Source: Polyangiaceae bacterium (GTDB taxonomy: Bacteria > Myxococcota_A > Polyangia > Polyangiales > Polyangiaceae). From it: DNA of 64,000 nucleotides. How positions within the stretch are numbered: the first letter of the stretch is position 1; every line of letters begins with the position of its first letter. Below, in pieces: positions 51,323-61,149 of the stretch. The notes beneath the pieces are model-generated. The model did not search any database, was not told the DNA's origin, and saw nothing but the letters and a program-made list of their open reading frames with translations. Both the position numbers and the translations under genes were made by a program. The DNA is taken from contig JACKEB010000011.1 in the NCBI GenBank assembly GCA_020633205.1, positions 1,036,501 through 1,100,500 on the forward strand. The letters are read 5' to 3'.

Positions 51323-53710
51323 TCAGCTCAAACGGGCCGCCGCGCGAGTCTTACGTCTCCGCGCGAGGCCGGCTCCAGCGACGACGAAGCCCAGCACCCA
51401 AGTGCCGAGTGCGCTGGATGACGCGCTGCCCGCGCCAGGGGTGCTGCAGTAACACTTCACGCTGGAGTCGTCGGTGTTCGCGCCGTTGCTTGTCCCCGCG
51501 GAACCGCCTGTGCTGACGCTGCCACCAGCGCTGACGCTGCCACCAGCGCTGACGCTGCCACCAGCGCTGACGCTGCCACCAGCGCTGACGCTGCCACCTG
51601 TGCTGCTGGAGTTGCCGCTTCCACCGCTGCTATTGGAGCCGCCGTCGCCAGCGTTGCCGCCTGCGCCGCTGTTGCCGCTGCCGCCTGCTCCCGCGTTGCC
51701 AGTGCCCCCGGTGCTGCTGCCAGCGGTGCCAGCGTTGCCACCTGCGGCGGCGCCGCCCGTCGACGAAGTGCCGCCGGTGCCTCCTGAGCCAGTGGCGTCG
51801 TAGGTGAACGCGTTGCTTAGGGTCGACTTCTGACCGTCCGCGTTCTCCACCTCGATTGGCACGGGGCCGTCCGCATGGGCAGGCATGTTGATGCCGATCG
51901 TCGTCGGGTCGACGAAGGTCCCGGTCACCTCAGTCCCGTCCACGCGTACGATGGTGTTCCACTCGTAGTCTGTTCCCGTGAGGATCACCTGAATCCCGGC
52001 CGCTCCCGAGTTGGGCGCTACGCTCGTGGTCGCTGGCGCAGCCTTGTATTGAAAGCCGTTGTCGAGCTGATCCGTCTGACCATCGCTGTTCGTGACCAAG
52101 ATGTTCACGAAACCTGCGGCGTGCGCCGGTGCCACCGCAGTCGCTTCCGTCGCGGAAACGAGCGTTACGTTACTTGCGGGAGTTCCGCCGAAGCTCACGC
52201 CGAGGCCAGTCTTCAGGCTGCTTCCCTGCAGTGTGACCAGGGTGCCACCGGCGAGCGGACCGGAAGTGGGTAGCGCTTGATACACCTCTGGGGGCGGCTG
52301 GAAGGAGAACGCCTGCTTCAAGACGCCGCGCTTCGAGCCGGGGTTCTCGATGCGTACGTCCACCGTGGACTCGAAGTAGGCAGGTGCCGTCGCCCGCACT
52401 TCTCCGGAGTTGACGAAAGACACCGCGGTTGCCTCGGTATCGCTGAAGAACACCCGGGTGTTCGCCGTGAAGTTCTCTCCGAAGAAGCTCACCTGAGTAC
52501 CACCCAAGGTCGAACCAACGCTGGGCGTGATGGAATTCAGGCGCGGCAAGCCGCAGAAGTCGATCGCAATGGGCACATTGCTCGGGCCCTGTCCGTCGAG
52601 AAAATTGCCGCTGCCCCAGCACATCAACTCGTTGGTCGAGGTCACCACACACGCGCTACCTTCCTTCGCGTGGATCGAGACGGCACCGCCAGTGGTGCCA
52701 AGGCTCCCGCTGACAGGTTGAGGTGTAGTGACGGGCGCGTCCGCGTCGACGCCGTCGCCCAGGCGGCCGTGATCTTGCCAGCCCCAACACCACACGGTGG
52801 TGTCGGCCTTGATGGCGCAGGCGGAACGGACGGACGCGTCCACCTCGTTGACGGTGCCGATGGTTGTTACTTCGAGGGGTGAAGGTTGGTTGGTCGTGTT
52901 CCCGACGCCGACGTGGCCATCAGCGTTGTCACCCCAGCAATAGAGCTTCTTTGCGTTGTCGATGGCGCAGGTGAAGAAGCCTCCTGCGGACACCTTGTCC
53001 ACATTGCTCATCACCTGAATCGGGCCGACTTGGGGGTTGTTGAAGTCGCCTCGCCCGATTTCACCGAAGCTGTTGTTGCCCCAGCACCACAGCGTGTCGT
53101 CGCTCTTTTTTGCGCAGGCATGTAAAAACCCTGCGGAAATCTGCTCGACGGTGTTGCCGAGCGCTCCAATCTGCACTGGAGTGAGCGACTGGCTCGGCGT
53201 GGCAGTGCCCAACTGTGCCGCGGAGTTGTCACCCCAGCACCACACCGTGTTGTCGAGCTTGAGCGCGCAGCTGAAGTCGTTGCTGGTCACGACTTCCTTC
53301 ACCTGGTTGCCGAGCGCCGTGATCTGAACCGGGTCCGCTTGTTGGATCGTGTTGCCGTTGCCGACCTGCCCCGAGCCGTTGGCTCCCCAACACCAGGCCG
53401 TGTGGTCGCTTCGCACCACGCACCAGGTCAGCGCCTCGCCATCGATGCTGCCGATGCTCTCGATTTGATCGAGCCCCTCATATTTCTGCGCAGGAAATCC
53501 CCGCCAAAGGGTGCCGTCGGTTTGGAGACCGACCCAGCCCACGTTGTAGTCGCCCTCGCCCTCCAGGCTCTTCACACAGTTGCTGAAGGCTTGCTGGGTG
53601 GCGGATGTCGACTCGTCCGGGACGGGATCGGCTTCGCTGCCGCACGCTGCGGGCAGCGCGACACAGGTGAGCACCAAAAGGGAACTGAAGCGCTGCGCGT
53701 ACTTGGCCAA
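51323..53710 (-). CDS. RCC1-repeat/IPT-domain lipoprotein with MYXO-CTERM end
   Basis: A 795-residue surface protein. A lipoprotein signal (ALPAAC) is followed by seven RCC1-type repeats (each with WCWGDN or similar, about 60-400), then three IPT/TIG domains (about 400-655), a Gly/Ser/Thr linker (660-755) and a C-terminal CYCSTPGAGSA, membrane helix and RRRK of MYXO-CTERM type. Having both a lipobox and a C-terminal anchor is noteworthy. The start is TTG 53710; no ATG is found. The linker contains an 18-bp DNA repeat (GGSVSA units) near 51515-51600. Confidence 0.86.
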   Translation of the reverse strand: MAKYAQRFSSLLVLTCVALPAACGSEADPVPDESTSATQQAFSNCVKSLEGEGDYNVGWVGLQTDGTLWRGFPAQKYEGLDQIESIGSIDGEALTWCVVRSDHTAWCWGANGSGQVGNGNTIQQADPVQITALGNQVKEVVTSNDFSCALKLDNTVWCWGDNSAAQLGTATPSQSLTPVQIGALGNTVEQISAGFLHACAKKSDDTLWCWGNNSFGEIGRGDFNNPQVGPIQVMSNVDKVSAGGFFTCAIDNAKKLYCWGDNADGHVGVGNTTNQPSPLEVTTIGTVNEVDASVRSACAIKADTTVWCWGWQDHGRLGDGVDADAPVTTPQPVSGSLGTTGGAVSIHAKEGSACVVTSTNELMCWGSGNFLDGQGPSNVPIAIDFCGLPRLNSITPSVGSTLGGTQVSFFGENFTANTRVFFSDTEATAVSFVNSGEVRATAPAYFESTVDVRIENPGSKRGVLKQAFSFQPPPEVYQALPTSGPLAGGTLVTLQGSSLKTGLGVSFGGTPASNVTLVSATEATAVAPAHAAGFVNILVTNSDGQTDQLDNGFQYKAAPATTSVAPNSGAAGIQVILTGTDYEWNTIVRVDGTEVTGTFVDPTTIGINMPAHADGPVPIEVENADGQKSTLSNAFTYDATGSGGTGGTSSTGGAAAGGNAGTAGSSTGGTGNAGAGGSGNSGAGGNAGDGGSNSSGGSGNSSSTGGSVSAGGSVSAGGSVSAGGSVSAGGSVSTGGSAGTSNGANTDDSSVKCYCSTPGAGSASSSALGTWVLGFVVAGAGLARRRKTRAAARLS
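51511..51598. repeat. Tandem 18-bp repeats in the surface protein linker
   Basis: About five nearly identical copies of an 18-bp unit (GCTGACGCTGCCACCAGC read on the plus strand) encode the GGSVSA stretches of the 51323-53710 protein. Such exact DNA repeats can vary in copy number by slippage. Confidence 0.75.
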
Positions 53711-54031
53711 AGTACCGGCTAGCCTTCAGTGGATCGGCGCGGAGGGCAACCCAATGTCGCTCATCGGGCCGCTCGCCTACAATGTGGGTGTACGAGCTAT
53801 TCTCAGATGGGATTCGCTCGCTGGCGTCGGGCCTGCCTTTACGGTCATTTAGGTCTGGAGGCTAGAAACCGGTCGCATGGCCACGCGACACACTTCCATG
53901 CGGTGTTGTTCGACGTCGAGCTCCTGAGCCAGCCTTTCATGCGCGTCACCCGCGCCTGCACATGTGAGAATCCAAGGGTGGGAAGCGCGAGTTCCGGGCG
54001 GCAAATTCAACGCGTGATCGATTCTCAGCGC
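53711..54031. other. Divergent spacer before a membrane-anchored protein
   Basis: A 321-bp spacer between the RCC1-type gene (minus) and the gene at 54032 (plus). At its end CGCGTGATCGATTCTCAG (54011-54028) is repeated with two changes at 54029-54046, overlapping the proposed GTG start. No complete gene is supported here. Confidence 0.45.
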
Positions 54032-54643
54032 GTGATCGATCCTGAGCGCGTCGTTGGTCGCTGTAAGGGTCCGTTCGTTTGGGGGTTAGGGCTCATGGCG
54101 CTACTTGGCTGCGCGTTGCTTGCGCCCTCCGCAGCAGCGGATATCGCGCCGCGCAAGCCTCGCCCGGTCGCGCCGAGCCCTGTTACTGCACCGAAGCCTG
54201 TCGCTGCACCGAAGGCCGTTGCTGCACCGAAGCCTGTTGCTGCACCGGAGGCAAGAATCCGCGAGGATTCAGGGGAGGCGGCCGCGGCTCCGTCCACGTC
54301 CGCAGAAGGCGGGAACTCAGCGGAGGCTGAAGCCAGCGCCGCTCCGCCGCCTGCCGGAACCTCCGCGTCAGCTCCTAGTGGCGACGCTCCCGGGGAGCCG
54401 GCCGCCGCGCCACGGCCTGAGGTGCCTGCGAGCGGGCCAATCGTCAACGATCCAAAAGAACCGCCCAAGGCTCACGCGGGCGGACGGGACGTTCGCGCCG
54501 CGCGGGCGAGCTTCATCGTTGCTGCAGCGTTCCTTGGTGTGCTTGCTGCGTTCTGGATGCTCATGCGCTGGCGCAAGAGCCGGCTGTACGCACAGCTCGC
54601 GCAGATGGAAACGCACGACAAGGAAGAGACCTCCGGCAGCTGA
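54032..54643 (+). CDS. Ala/Pro-rich exported membrane-anchored protein
   Basis: About 203 residues. A signal peptide (WGLGLMALLGCALLAPSAAA) is followed by VAAPKP-type repeats, a long Ala/Pro/Glu/Ser linker and one C-terminal membrane helix (FIVAAAFLGVLAAFWMLMRW) with a short basic/acidic tail. The start is uncertain: GTG 54032 leads straight to the signal peptide, and GTG 54014, GTG 53978 and ATG 53939 are in frame. No recognised domain. A role as a spacer or a receptor tether is possible. The vWFA gene starts 113 bp downstream. Confidence 0.65.
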   Translation: MIDPERVVGRCKGPFVWGLGLMALLGCALLAPSAAADIAPRKPRPVAPSPVTAPKPVAAPKAVAAPKPVAAPEARIREDSGEAAAAPSTSAEGGNSAEAEASAAPPPAGTSASAPSGDAPGEPAAAPRPEVPASGPIVNDPKEPPKAHAGGRDVRAARASFIVAAAFLGVLAAFWMLMRWRKSRLYAQLAQMETHDKEETSGS

Positions 54644-54756
54644 ACGGCGCCGCCAAGCGACGCTGGCGGCCAGCGTGCGTGAGCGGGCCAAGCGGCGTGA
54701 TTCCTCCCATTACGAGCGCTGCACGGCGCGGCATAGCGCGTGCAGTCGGAGGCCGC

Positions 54757-56052
54757 ATGTCACCATCGCTACGGTCTCGCCCAGTGGTTTCTGCCTGCCT
54801 AGTCAGCTGTTGCTGCCTTGGGATTTGCCTTGCTTGCTCTGCCGCCGAGCAAGTCGATGTGGATCCCGGAGGAACTGCCTGTGGCTCGGCTTGTGATGGC
54901 TCTGCGCCAGCGCTGGACATGACGCCTCCCGGGCGTCCGTCGATCGGTGATGGCGTACGCCTGCGAGAGCCGGCGCTGGACGGTGGTCCAGCGGACGCTG
55001 ACGCTGCGGTTCAGGTGGACGCAGCCGTTCAGTTGGACGCAGCTGTTCAGGAAGACGCGGCGCCCGAGGCTGACGCGGCAGCTGAAGCGAGTGCCGACGC
55101 CGGTCCCGGATGTGACCCCGATGTGCTTTGCGCGACCGGGGAGCTGACGGCCCGCGCTCCCCGGGTGCTCCTGTTGGTCGACCGCTCGGGGAGCATGACC
55201 TATCCATTCTCCGGTGGCCTCACGCGCTGGGAGGCGCTGACGCGCACGCTGGCGGATCCGCAGGACGGCGTCATTGGTCAGTTCACAGGCGTCGAATTTG
55301 GACTGGTCTTCTACACCTACCGCGGCGTTGAGACGGCGAGCTGCGACGTGCTAAGCCAAGTTTTCCATGAGGATTTTATGCTGGCTTTTGAAGACCACCC
55401 GCCAATCCTCGACGGACAGACACCGACGGCCGAGGCGCTGACGCAGGTAGCGCAGCTGCTGCGGCCCTCAGCTGGAGCACCCGGCCCAAGCTCCGACAGC
55501 TCCCTGGGCGGCAAAGCCGCCGAAAAGTCAGCGCCGAGCGCGGTCATCCTGGCTACTGACGGCATGCCGGACTCATGCCTGGATCAGAAGGTCGATACGG
55601 ACGGTAGCGCTGCCGCCCAGCGCCAGGTGGCTGCTGCCGTGGTGGCCCAAGTCACTGCGTTGTTCAGCGCGGGGATCCCCACCTACGTCGTCGGTGTTGG
55701 TTCGCAACTTCAGCGAGGGCACCTTCAAGACCTAGCCAACGCAGGTGTGGGCTACGCTGAAGGCGCTGGAGTGGGTCAGCCGGGCAAGCTCTACCAGGCG
55801 GGAGACAGCGGGGCGTTGCGGGCCGCCTTTGACGACCACGTTTCCACTCTGCAGAGCTGCGGCTTCGATCTCGACCAGGGCGTGCTCAATCCGAGCCTGG
55901 CCGAGGTGACGCTCGACGGTAGGCAGCTCGTTTGGGGGACCGACTGGGTACTCCAGGCGCCAGACCGTGTGAGCCTGATCGGCTCTGCTTGCGAAGAACT
56001 CAAGCAGACTGGCGGCACCGTTCGTGCATCATTTCCTTGCGGATGTGACTGA
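54757..56052 (+). CDS. Lipoprotein with von Willebrand factor A domain
   Basis: A 431-residue protein. GGAGG just upstream favours ATG 54757. A signal peptide rich in Cys ends near CLAC, followed by an Asp/Ala-rich linker with VDAAVQ repeats. The vWFA domain begins around 125 with the metal-ion motif LLVDRSGSMTY (DxSxS), and the later Thr and Asp (FYTYRGV, LATDGMPDSC) complete the MIDAS site. vWFA domains mediate protein adhesion. Cysteine pairs in the C-terminal half suggest disulfides. Confidence 0.85.
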   Translation: MSPSLRSRPVVSACLVSCCCLGICLACSAAEQVDVDPGGTACGSACDGSAPALDMTPPGRPSIGDGVRLREPALDGGPADADAAVQVDAAVQLDAAVQEDAAPEADAAAEASADAGPGCDPDVLCATGELTARAPRVLLLVDRSGSMTYPFSGGLTRWEALTRTLADPQDGVIGQFTGVEFGLVFYTYRGVETASCDVLSQVFHEDFMLAFEDHPPILDGQTPTAEALTQVAQLLRPSAGAPGPSSDSSLGGKAAEKSAPSAVILATDGMPDSCLDQKVDTDGSAAAQRQVAAAVVAQVTALFSAGIPTYVVGVGSQLQRGHLQDLANAGVGYAEGAGVGQPGKLYQAGDSGALRAAFDDHVSTLQSCGFDLDQGVLNPSLAEVTLDGRQLVWGTDWVLQAPDRVSLIGSACEELKQTGGTVRASFPCGCD

Positions 56053-56079
56053 CGAGCGCCGGTGATGCGTTTCGCGGTG

Positions 56080-58752
56080 TCACTTCAGCGCATCGATGAC
56101 GGCATCGGCGCGCCCAGCGACTTCTCGGCGCAACGGTTCGAACTCTGGGCGGCTGCGGAGCCCTGCAAGCAACGGACAGTTTTCTAGCCAAAGCAGATCG
56201 ATCAGCCCCGCAGCGACGGACTGCTCCAGATCGATCATCGCCTGCTGGGTGTCGCCTTGAATCGCCAATAGTTCGCAGCGGATCTGATGGCGGAAGGCTG
56301 CGCCGCGGGAGGACGAATGTGAACTCCCAAGCGCGGGGTTGAAGATGCTGTCGACGTCCAAGTTCGCCCGACCATCCAGCAGGAACTGGAACAAGCGCCG
56401 CACGATCGCGTACTCCGGGCCGCGCAAGCTCGGATGAGTCGTGGCGCTCTCGGCTACCTGCTTGGAATCGTGCCAGATGCTCGTCCTCGCGACGTGGAGC
56501 CAGCCTCCGATGCTCGGCGCAGCGGGGACGTCGTGGAGCAGCGACTGGCACACGTCCCAGTTGCCAACCAGCGCTTCGAGCCGGGCGTGGATCCAGCGCC
56601 ACTCATCCACTGACGGGTCCAGTTCTTCTGCCGATTTCAGGTGAGCCCGCGCCACATCTGCCGGTCCCGTTTCCGCGAGTAAACGACCGAGGAGCGCGTG
56701 AGCGTCTGCCAGGGCGGGAGCCAGGCGGAGCGCCTGCCTTGCGTGCCTGACGACGCCGACCGCGTCTCCTTCATGCAGCGCGACCGTGGCCAGGGCGAGG
56801 TGTGGCTCGGCGCGCTCAGGTGCTCGCGATACGGCGAGCTCCGCTGCCTGGCGCGCTAGATCCGCCGTTCCCACTCCCCCAAAAAACCAATGCCGCGCGT
56901 GAGCCAAGGCGCGCCCACTGAGGATTGCAGGGTCCTCCGGGGCGAGCTCTACGGCCTGTTCGAACAGCTCGACTGCTTTCAGCACGCTGCTTGGGTCGAG
57001 CTTCTTGTATTCGTGGCGCCCACGGAAATACAGGTCGAGAGCGCGGGGATCCGTCGGGGCGCGGCGCGGTGCGATGCCGCTGCTCGGCGTGGTGAGGGCC
57101 TCAGCGACAGCACGGGCGACCCCTTCGCTCACGTCCAGCAGCTCGCTCGCGTCTGCCTTGTGGCGGTTCGCCCAGAGCTGAAAGCCATCCATCACGCCAA
57201 CGACTCGCGCGCGCAACACGTACTGAGTTCCGATTTGACTGATGCTGCCTTCGACCACCACTTCGACTCCGAGCTCTGCGCCGAGGCCGCGCGAGTCCAG
57301 CTCGGGTTTGCTGCGTTTGAGCCCGGTGATGCTGCCCAAGGGGCGGACACGCAGCCCACGCGTCATGGACAGCAGATCGATGATTTCCTCCGCGAGCCCT
57401 TCCGCGAGGTAATCCAGCTCTGCATTACCGCGGGTGTCGAAGGGAACCACTGCCACGCTGCGCGTCTCGCCGGGTGTGCTGAGTCCAAGACTGTCGCTGG
57501 ACGTGCGCTCCCGAGTGATGATCGCGCCGCTCGCGGGGGTGAGCATCGATGGGAACGGCGTGTGGAGCATGCTCGCCCTCGCGCTCGACAACGCTGGGTT
57601 CTGACGCAGGTCGGCCGACTTCAGCGTGTTGGGGCGCGGCTTGCCCGCTTCCGACGCGAGCGTAGTACTCGGGGGGCTGAGGCTCAGCGGCGCCTCATCC
57701 GGGATGGGGCCAGCTTGGGAAAAGACTAGAGTCGGCGCGACGCCGGCGCCCGTTTGCTCTGAGTGCTGCCACGCCTGGAGCGCCGCCAGGAGCTCCGGCG
57801 CCGAGCCGGGCCGAGCGTCGGCGTCTCTCTCGAGTAGCCGATTCGTCAACTCAGCAAGTTCCGCGGGGATATTGGAGTCGATCGTCCGTGGGTCTGGGGC
57901 GTCGGTGCGTAGGCGCGCCAACGCGGTCGAAATCGGCGTGTCGCCGGTCCACGGAAGCTGCCCCGTGAGTAGCTCGAAGAGGATGACACCGAGGGCGTAT
58001 AGATCTGCCCGCGGATCCACCGCGAGGCCGCTCAGCTGCTCTGGCGCCATATAAGCTGGCGTGCCTACCAGCTGCCCCATCGTTGTCGATTGCCCGGGGG
58101 AAACGCGTGCGGCCTGTGCGATGCCGAAGTCCATGATCACCACTCGGGCGCGCTTTGGACTCCGTGGGCGCTCGAGCATGATGTTCTGCGGTTTCAGGTC
58201 GCGATGTATGACCCCCGCCTGATGAGCCGCGTCCAGCCCCTTGCAGACCTCGATCGCCACCGAAGCAACTTGGAGCGGCGTGAAGCGCACTCTCGCGCTG
58301 CGGGAGGCGAGCGTTTGGCCTGCGACGTACTCCATGGTGATGAAGAAGTCATCTTCATGGGAGGCGATGTCGTAGGTGCGTGAGACGTTGGGATGCGTGA
58401 CGCGGCGAGCGAGTTTTACTTCTCTGCGGAAACGCTCGAGGGCGCCGGGCGTGTCCAGAGCGTCGCGCTTGAGCAACTTGAGGGCGACGTCCTCTTCCAG
58501 GTCTAGGTCGCTCGCGAGGTACACGGTTCCCATACCGCCGGAGCCGAGCAGGCCCTTGAGTTCATAGCGGTTGGCGAGGACGGTGCGGCGCTGAGGGCGA
58601 ACCGAGGGAGCGGGGGGCTGCCTGGGAATATCGGGCGTCGGGGGCGCGCTCACCGCCGTGAGCTCCGGCGCAGGCTGCTCCGCTTGTGCCTCGTCTTGCG
58701 GGTTCGGAACCGCAAGAGTTGGATGCTCGCTGGGGCGCTTTTCGGTGGTCAT
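56080..58752 (-). CDS. Ser/Thr protein kinase with FlgO/TolB-like and TPR regions
   Basis: An 890-residue cytoplasmic kinase. Kinase domain about 63-335: GSGGMGTV glycine loop (70-75), Lys92, HRDLKPQN (His183-Asp185), DFG with Asp208 and MAPEQL. A region around 430-560 (TRSVAVVPFDTRGNAELDYL, VVVEGSISQIGTQY) is like the TolB/FlgO-type domain linked to such kinases, and TPR-like helices run from 570 to 870. No membrane helix is present, so it may act in cytosolic complexes. ATG 58752; the next gene, divergent, is a DUF2378 protein. Confidence 0.93.
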   Translation of the reverse strand: MTTEKRPSEHPTLAVPNPQDEAQAEQPAPELTAVSAPPTPDIPRQPPAPSVRPQRRTVLANRYELKGLLGSGGMGTVYLASDLDLEEDVALKLLKRDALDTPGALERFRREVKLARRVTHPNVSRTYDIASHEDDFFITMEYVAGQTLASRSARVRFTPLQVASVAIEVCKGLDAAHQAGVIHRDLKPQNIMLERPRSPKRARVVIMDFGIAQAARVSPGQSTTMGQLVGTPAYMAPEQLSGLAVDPRADLYALGVILFELLTGQLPWTGDTPISTALARLRTDAPDPRTIDSNIPAELAELTNRLLERDADARPGSAPELLAALQAWQHSEQTGAGVAPTLVFSQAGPIPDEAPLSLSPPSTTLASEAGKPRPNTLKSADLRQNPALSSARASMLHTPFPSMLTPASGAIITRERTSSDSLGLSTPGETRSVAVVPFDTRGNAELDYLAEGLAEEIIDLLSMTRGLRVRPLGSITGLKRSKPELDSRGLGAELGVEVVVEGSISQIGTQYVLRARVVGVMDGFQLWANRHKADASELLDVSEGVARAVAEALTTPSSGIAPRRAPTDPRALDLYFRGRHEYKKLDPSSVLKAVELFEQAVELAPEDPAILSGRALAHARHWFFGGVGTADLARQAAELAVSRAPERAEPHLALATVALHEGDAVGVVRHARQALRLAPALADAHALLGRLLAETGPADVARAHLKSAEELDPSVDEWRWIHARLEALVGNWDVCQSLLHDVPAAPSIGGWLHVARTSIWHDSKQVAESATTHPSLRGPEYAIVRRLFQFLLDGRANLDVDSIFNPALGSSHSSSRGAAFRHQIRCELLAIQGDTQQAMIDLEQSVAAGLIDLLWLENCPLLAGLRSRPEFEPLRREVAGRADAVIDALK

Positions 58753-58950
58753 GACGGTTGGGGATGCTCGCGTCGGCTGCTCGCCGTTTGCTTCGAGTGG
58801 GGCGGACGCAGGAGAAACACTGCTCGCCAGAGCCAGGAAATAGCCCTGCGGATCTATCCACGAGGCAGCATATCACCGGGTTCGGGCCAGGCTGAGTCAC
58901 CTCGCATCACGGATGTTGCACCTTGAGCCGGCTCCGGCCGACACTGGAGT

Positions 58951-59565
58951 GTGCCCAGTTTTCGTCTCACGCCACTCGTGCCGCTCCGCATGGATGTGGA
59001 TCTCGAGTGGGCCGTGACGCGAACCGGGGACGCCTACCGGGTGAAGGGCATGTTTCTGAACCCGTTGGTGAAGCAGCTCGGGCCGGCGTGGGAGTTGATC
59101 TCGAAGGAGCTGGACCACCCCCCGCGCATGGGGCGCTATCTCCCGTTCAAGGACTATCCCCAGCGCGACATGACGCGACTCATGTATCACCTGGGGCGCC
59201 GGGAGTTTCCCGGCGTTGGAGCCTTCGAGGCGTTTCGCCGCCTGTCGCGCAATGATTTTGGCGTGTTCGCGGCGTCGACCCTTGGGCGAGTCGTGCTCAG
59301 CACGATTCGGGATCCGATCGCTGCGTTGCTCAAGCTACCCGAGGTGTACGTGAAGGTCGCGCCCGGAGAGTGGACGTTTCACGCGCAGCAACTCGATCGG
59401 AACTCCGTCGAACTCAAGTTTGGCCCGGCGCCCGGGATCTGGGGTGCGCAGCTCGGTCAGGTCGAAGCGATCGTTCAGTACTTCGAGGCAGAGCCCGAAG
59501 TCGACGTGTCCTTCGACAGCGAACAGGACGATCAAGTGCGCTTCGTGATCGAGTGTCATCGCTGA
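58951..59565 (+). CDS. DUF2378/TIGR02265 family protein
   Basis: A 204-residue protein of the myxobacterial DUF2378 paralogous family, with PQRDMTRLMYHLGRREFPG and FEAFRRLSRNDFGVFAAST features and a WTFHAQQLDRN segment near 140. Function is unknown; many copies occur per myxobacterial genome. The start is GTG 58951 and is uncertain, since ATG 58993 is in frame. It is divergent from the Ser/Thr kinase, so a link to signalling is possible. Confidence 0.78.
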   Translation: MPSFRLTPLVPLRMDVDLEWAVTRTGDAYRVKGMFLNPLVKQLGPAWELISKELDHPPRMGRYLPFKDYPQRDMTRLMYHLGRREFPGVGAFEAFRRLSRNDFGVFAASTLGRVVLSTIRDPIAALLKLPEVYVKVAPGEWTFHAQQLDRNSVELKFGPAPGIWGAQLGQVEAIVQYFEAEPEVDVSFDSEQDDQVRFVIECHR

Positions 59566-59754
59566 GGACCTCCATCGCGGAGAGGCCAGCGCCTGCTCGG
59601 CACGAAGCTTGTAATGCATGACGTGCCGTCGTGGAGGCACAGCTGAGAAGCCGCTGGCTTTGAGGTTTCCACACCCAAAACGGCGACGCAGCGGGGCGAC
59701 TCGGGCGTCTGACTTGGCACACTTGGCACACTTGATCCGTTCGGAGGCCCACCC

Positions 59755-61149
59755 ATGATGCGTACTTCTCGACTGCGTTTGCGCCTGCTGGCGCTGTTCG
59801 CCACCTCTTCTCTCGTCGCGTGCGGCGGTGCTACCGCTGGTGGCGGCAATGAAGGCGGGACTGCAGGGCAAGGCGGCAGCGGCGCTCAAGGCGGCAGCGG
59901 CGCTCAAGGCGGCAGCGGCGCTCAAGGCGGCAGCGGCGCCCAAGGCGGCAGCGGAGCCCAGGGCGGCAGCGGAGCTCAGGGTGGCAGCGGAGCTCAAGGT
60001 GGCAGCGGAGCCCAAGGCGGCTCCGCGGGCTCCGGCGGCCAAGGCGGCAGCGCCGGGGGCGGGGCTCAAGGTGGTGCGGGCGGCTTCGGTGCAGGTGGGA
60101 GCGGCGGAGCCGGCGGCAGCTTCTCCTGCGACTGTGGCACACCACCCTGGCTCCAGTGTTTCCCCAAGGATTCGGTGCCGCAGGTGCCGGGTGGTCCAGC
60201 GCCCGAGCCGGGGATGTGTCCACCAACCGGCAACGTCGATGGCACGATGGTGGAGCCTTGCGCGTCTCAGGGCTGGGATGTCTGGTTCTATGGTGATCCC
60301 ATCGCGGACGGCGGCGACTGCTGTTACAACGCGGAAATCGGCTGTGCAGTGGGGCGCCCCTTCTTGGTCGATGACGAGGTGCGCACGGCCAAGGTGGTGT
60401 CTCGCAAGGACTGGTGCTCGAGCCTCGCTTCTGACGTCGACGAACTCACACCTGCCGCACGACGCCTGCTCAGCGCCGCGTGGCTCGAGGACGCAAAGCT
60501 AGAGCACGCCTCGGTCGCGTCGTTCGCGAGGCTCACGCTCGAGCTGATGGGCATTGGAGCGCCGCCGGAGTTGATCGCTGCGTCTCAGCAGGCATCGCTC
60601 GATGAGATCCAGCACGCGCGTGATTGCTTCGCGTTGGCGAGCACCTACAGCGGCGAACACCTGGGGCCTGATGCGTTGCAAGTAAGCGATGCACTTGGCA
60701 CCTCCAGCCTGGTGCAGCTCGCGGTAAACACCTTCCGTGAAGGCTGTGTGGGCGAAACCGTCGCCGCGCTGCTCGCTCAGGAGCAGCTGCGCGTCGCTGG
60801 GGCCGAGGCGCCCCGCGCGGCGCTGGCGACCATCGTCGAAGACGAGACTCAGCACGCAGAGCTCGCGTGGCGCATCGTCACTTGGGCGGTGCAGCAGGGG
60901 GGGAGGGAAGTCGCTGTCGCGCTTCGCGCCGCATTTGAAGCGGAGCTCGCGGCGGTGCCCAGCGTTCCCTCCAGCGTGCAGCTCGCTGCGGAAGTCGCGG
61001 AATCCGCTGCCTTGCGTCGCCACGGCCGCTTGTCCTACGCGGAGCGTGCTGAGCTGAGGACCCAAGCACTCACCGATGTCGTGGCTCCGTGCCTGAAGGC
61101 GTTGCTCAGCCAGCCGCGTACGCTGGAACAACCCAGCGCAGCTGTCTGA
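59755..61149 (+). CDS. Lipoprotein with Gly-rich stalk and ferritin-like domain
   Basis: A 464-residue lipoprotein. Signal peptide ends at SSLVAC; residues about 35-120 are GGSGAQ repeats encoded by 18-bp DNA repeats (59872-60030). A Cys-rich segment follows (CDCGTPPWLQC, DCCYNAEIGC). From about 235 the helices LEHASVASFARL, LDEIQHARDCF, REGCVGETVAALL and VEDETQHAEL have the E/H pattern of a di-iron ferritin-like domain. Such a domain on the outer surface is unusual; iron storage, oxidation or ligand binding is possible. ATG 59755. Confidence 0.85.
   Translation: MMRTSRLRLRLLALFATSSLVACGGATAGGGNEGGTAGQGGSGAQGGSGAQGGSGAQGGSGAQGGSGAQGGSGAQGGSGAQGGSGAQGGSAGSGGQGGSAGGGAQGGAGGFGAGGSGGAGGSFSCDCGTPPWLQCFPKDSVPQVPGGPAPEPGMCPPTGNVDGTMVEPCASQGWDVWFYGDPIADGGDCCYNAEIGCAVGRPFLVDDEVRTAKVVSRKDWCSSLASDVDELTPAARRLLSAAWLEDAKLEHASVASFARLTLELMGIGAPPELIAASQQASLDEIQHARDCFALASTYSGEHLGPDALQVSDALGTSSLVQLAVNTFREGCVGETVAALLAQEQLRVAGAEAPRAALATIVEDETQHAELAWRIVTWAVQQGGREVAVALRAAFEAELAAVPSVPSSVQLAAEVAESAALRRHGRLSYAERAELRTQALTDVVAPCLKALLSQPRTLEQPSAAV

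Noticed and set aside
53729..54031. Upstream extension of the gene at 54032
   Set aside because: Its sequence does not look like protein, and the signal peptide begins only after 54032.
59710..59740. Tandem TGGCACACT units as a sigma-54 promoter
   Set aside because: The spacing of GG and GC elements does not fit the -24/-12 pattern; only a simple repeat is seen.
59872..60030. 18-bp tandem repeats as a CRISPR array
   Set aside because: They encode GGSGAQ in frame with no spacers; the same applies to the repeats near 51511-51598.
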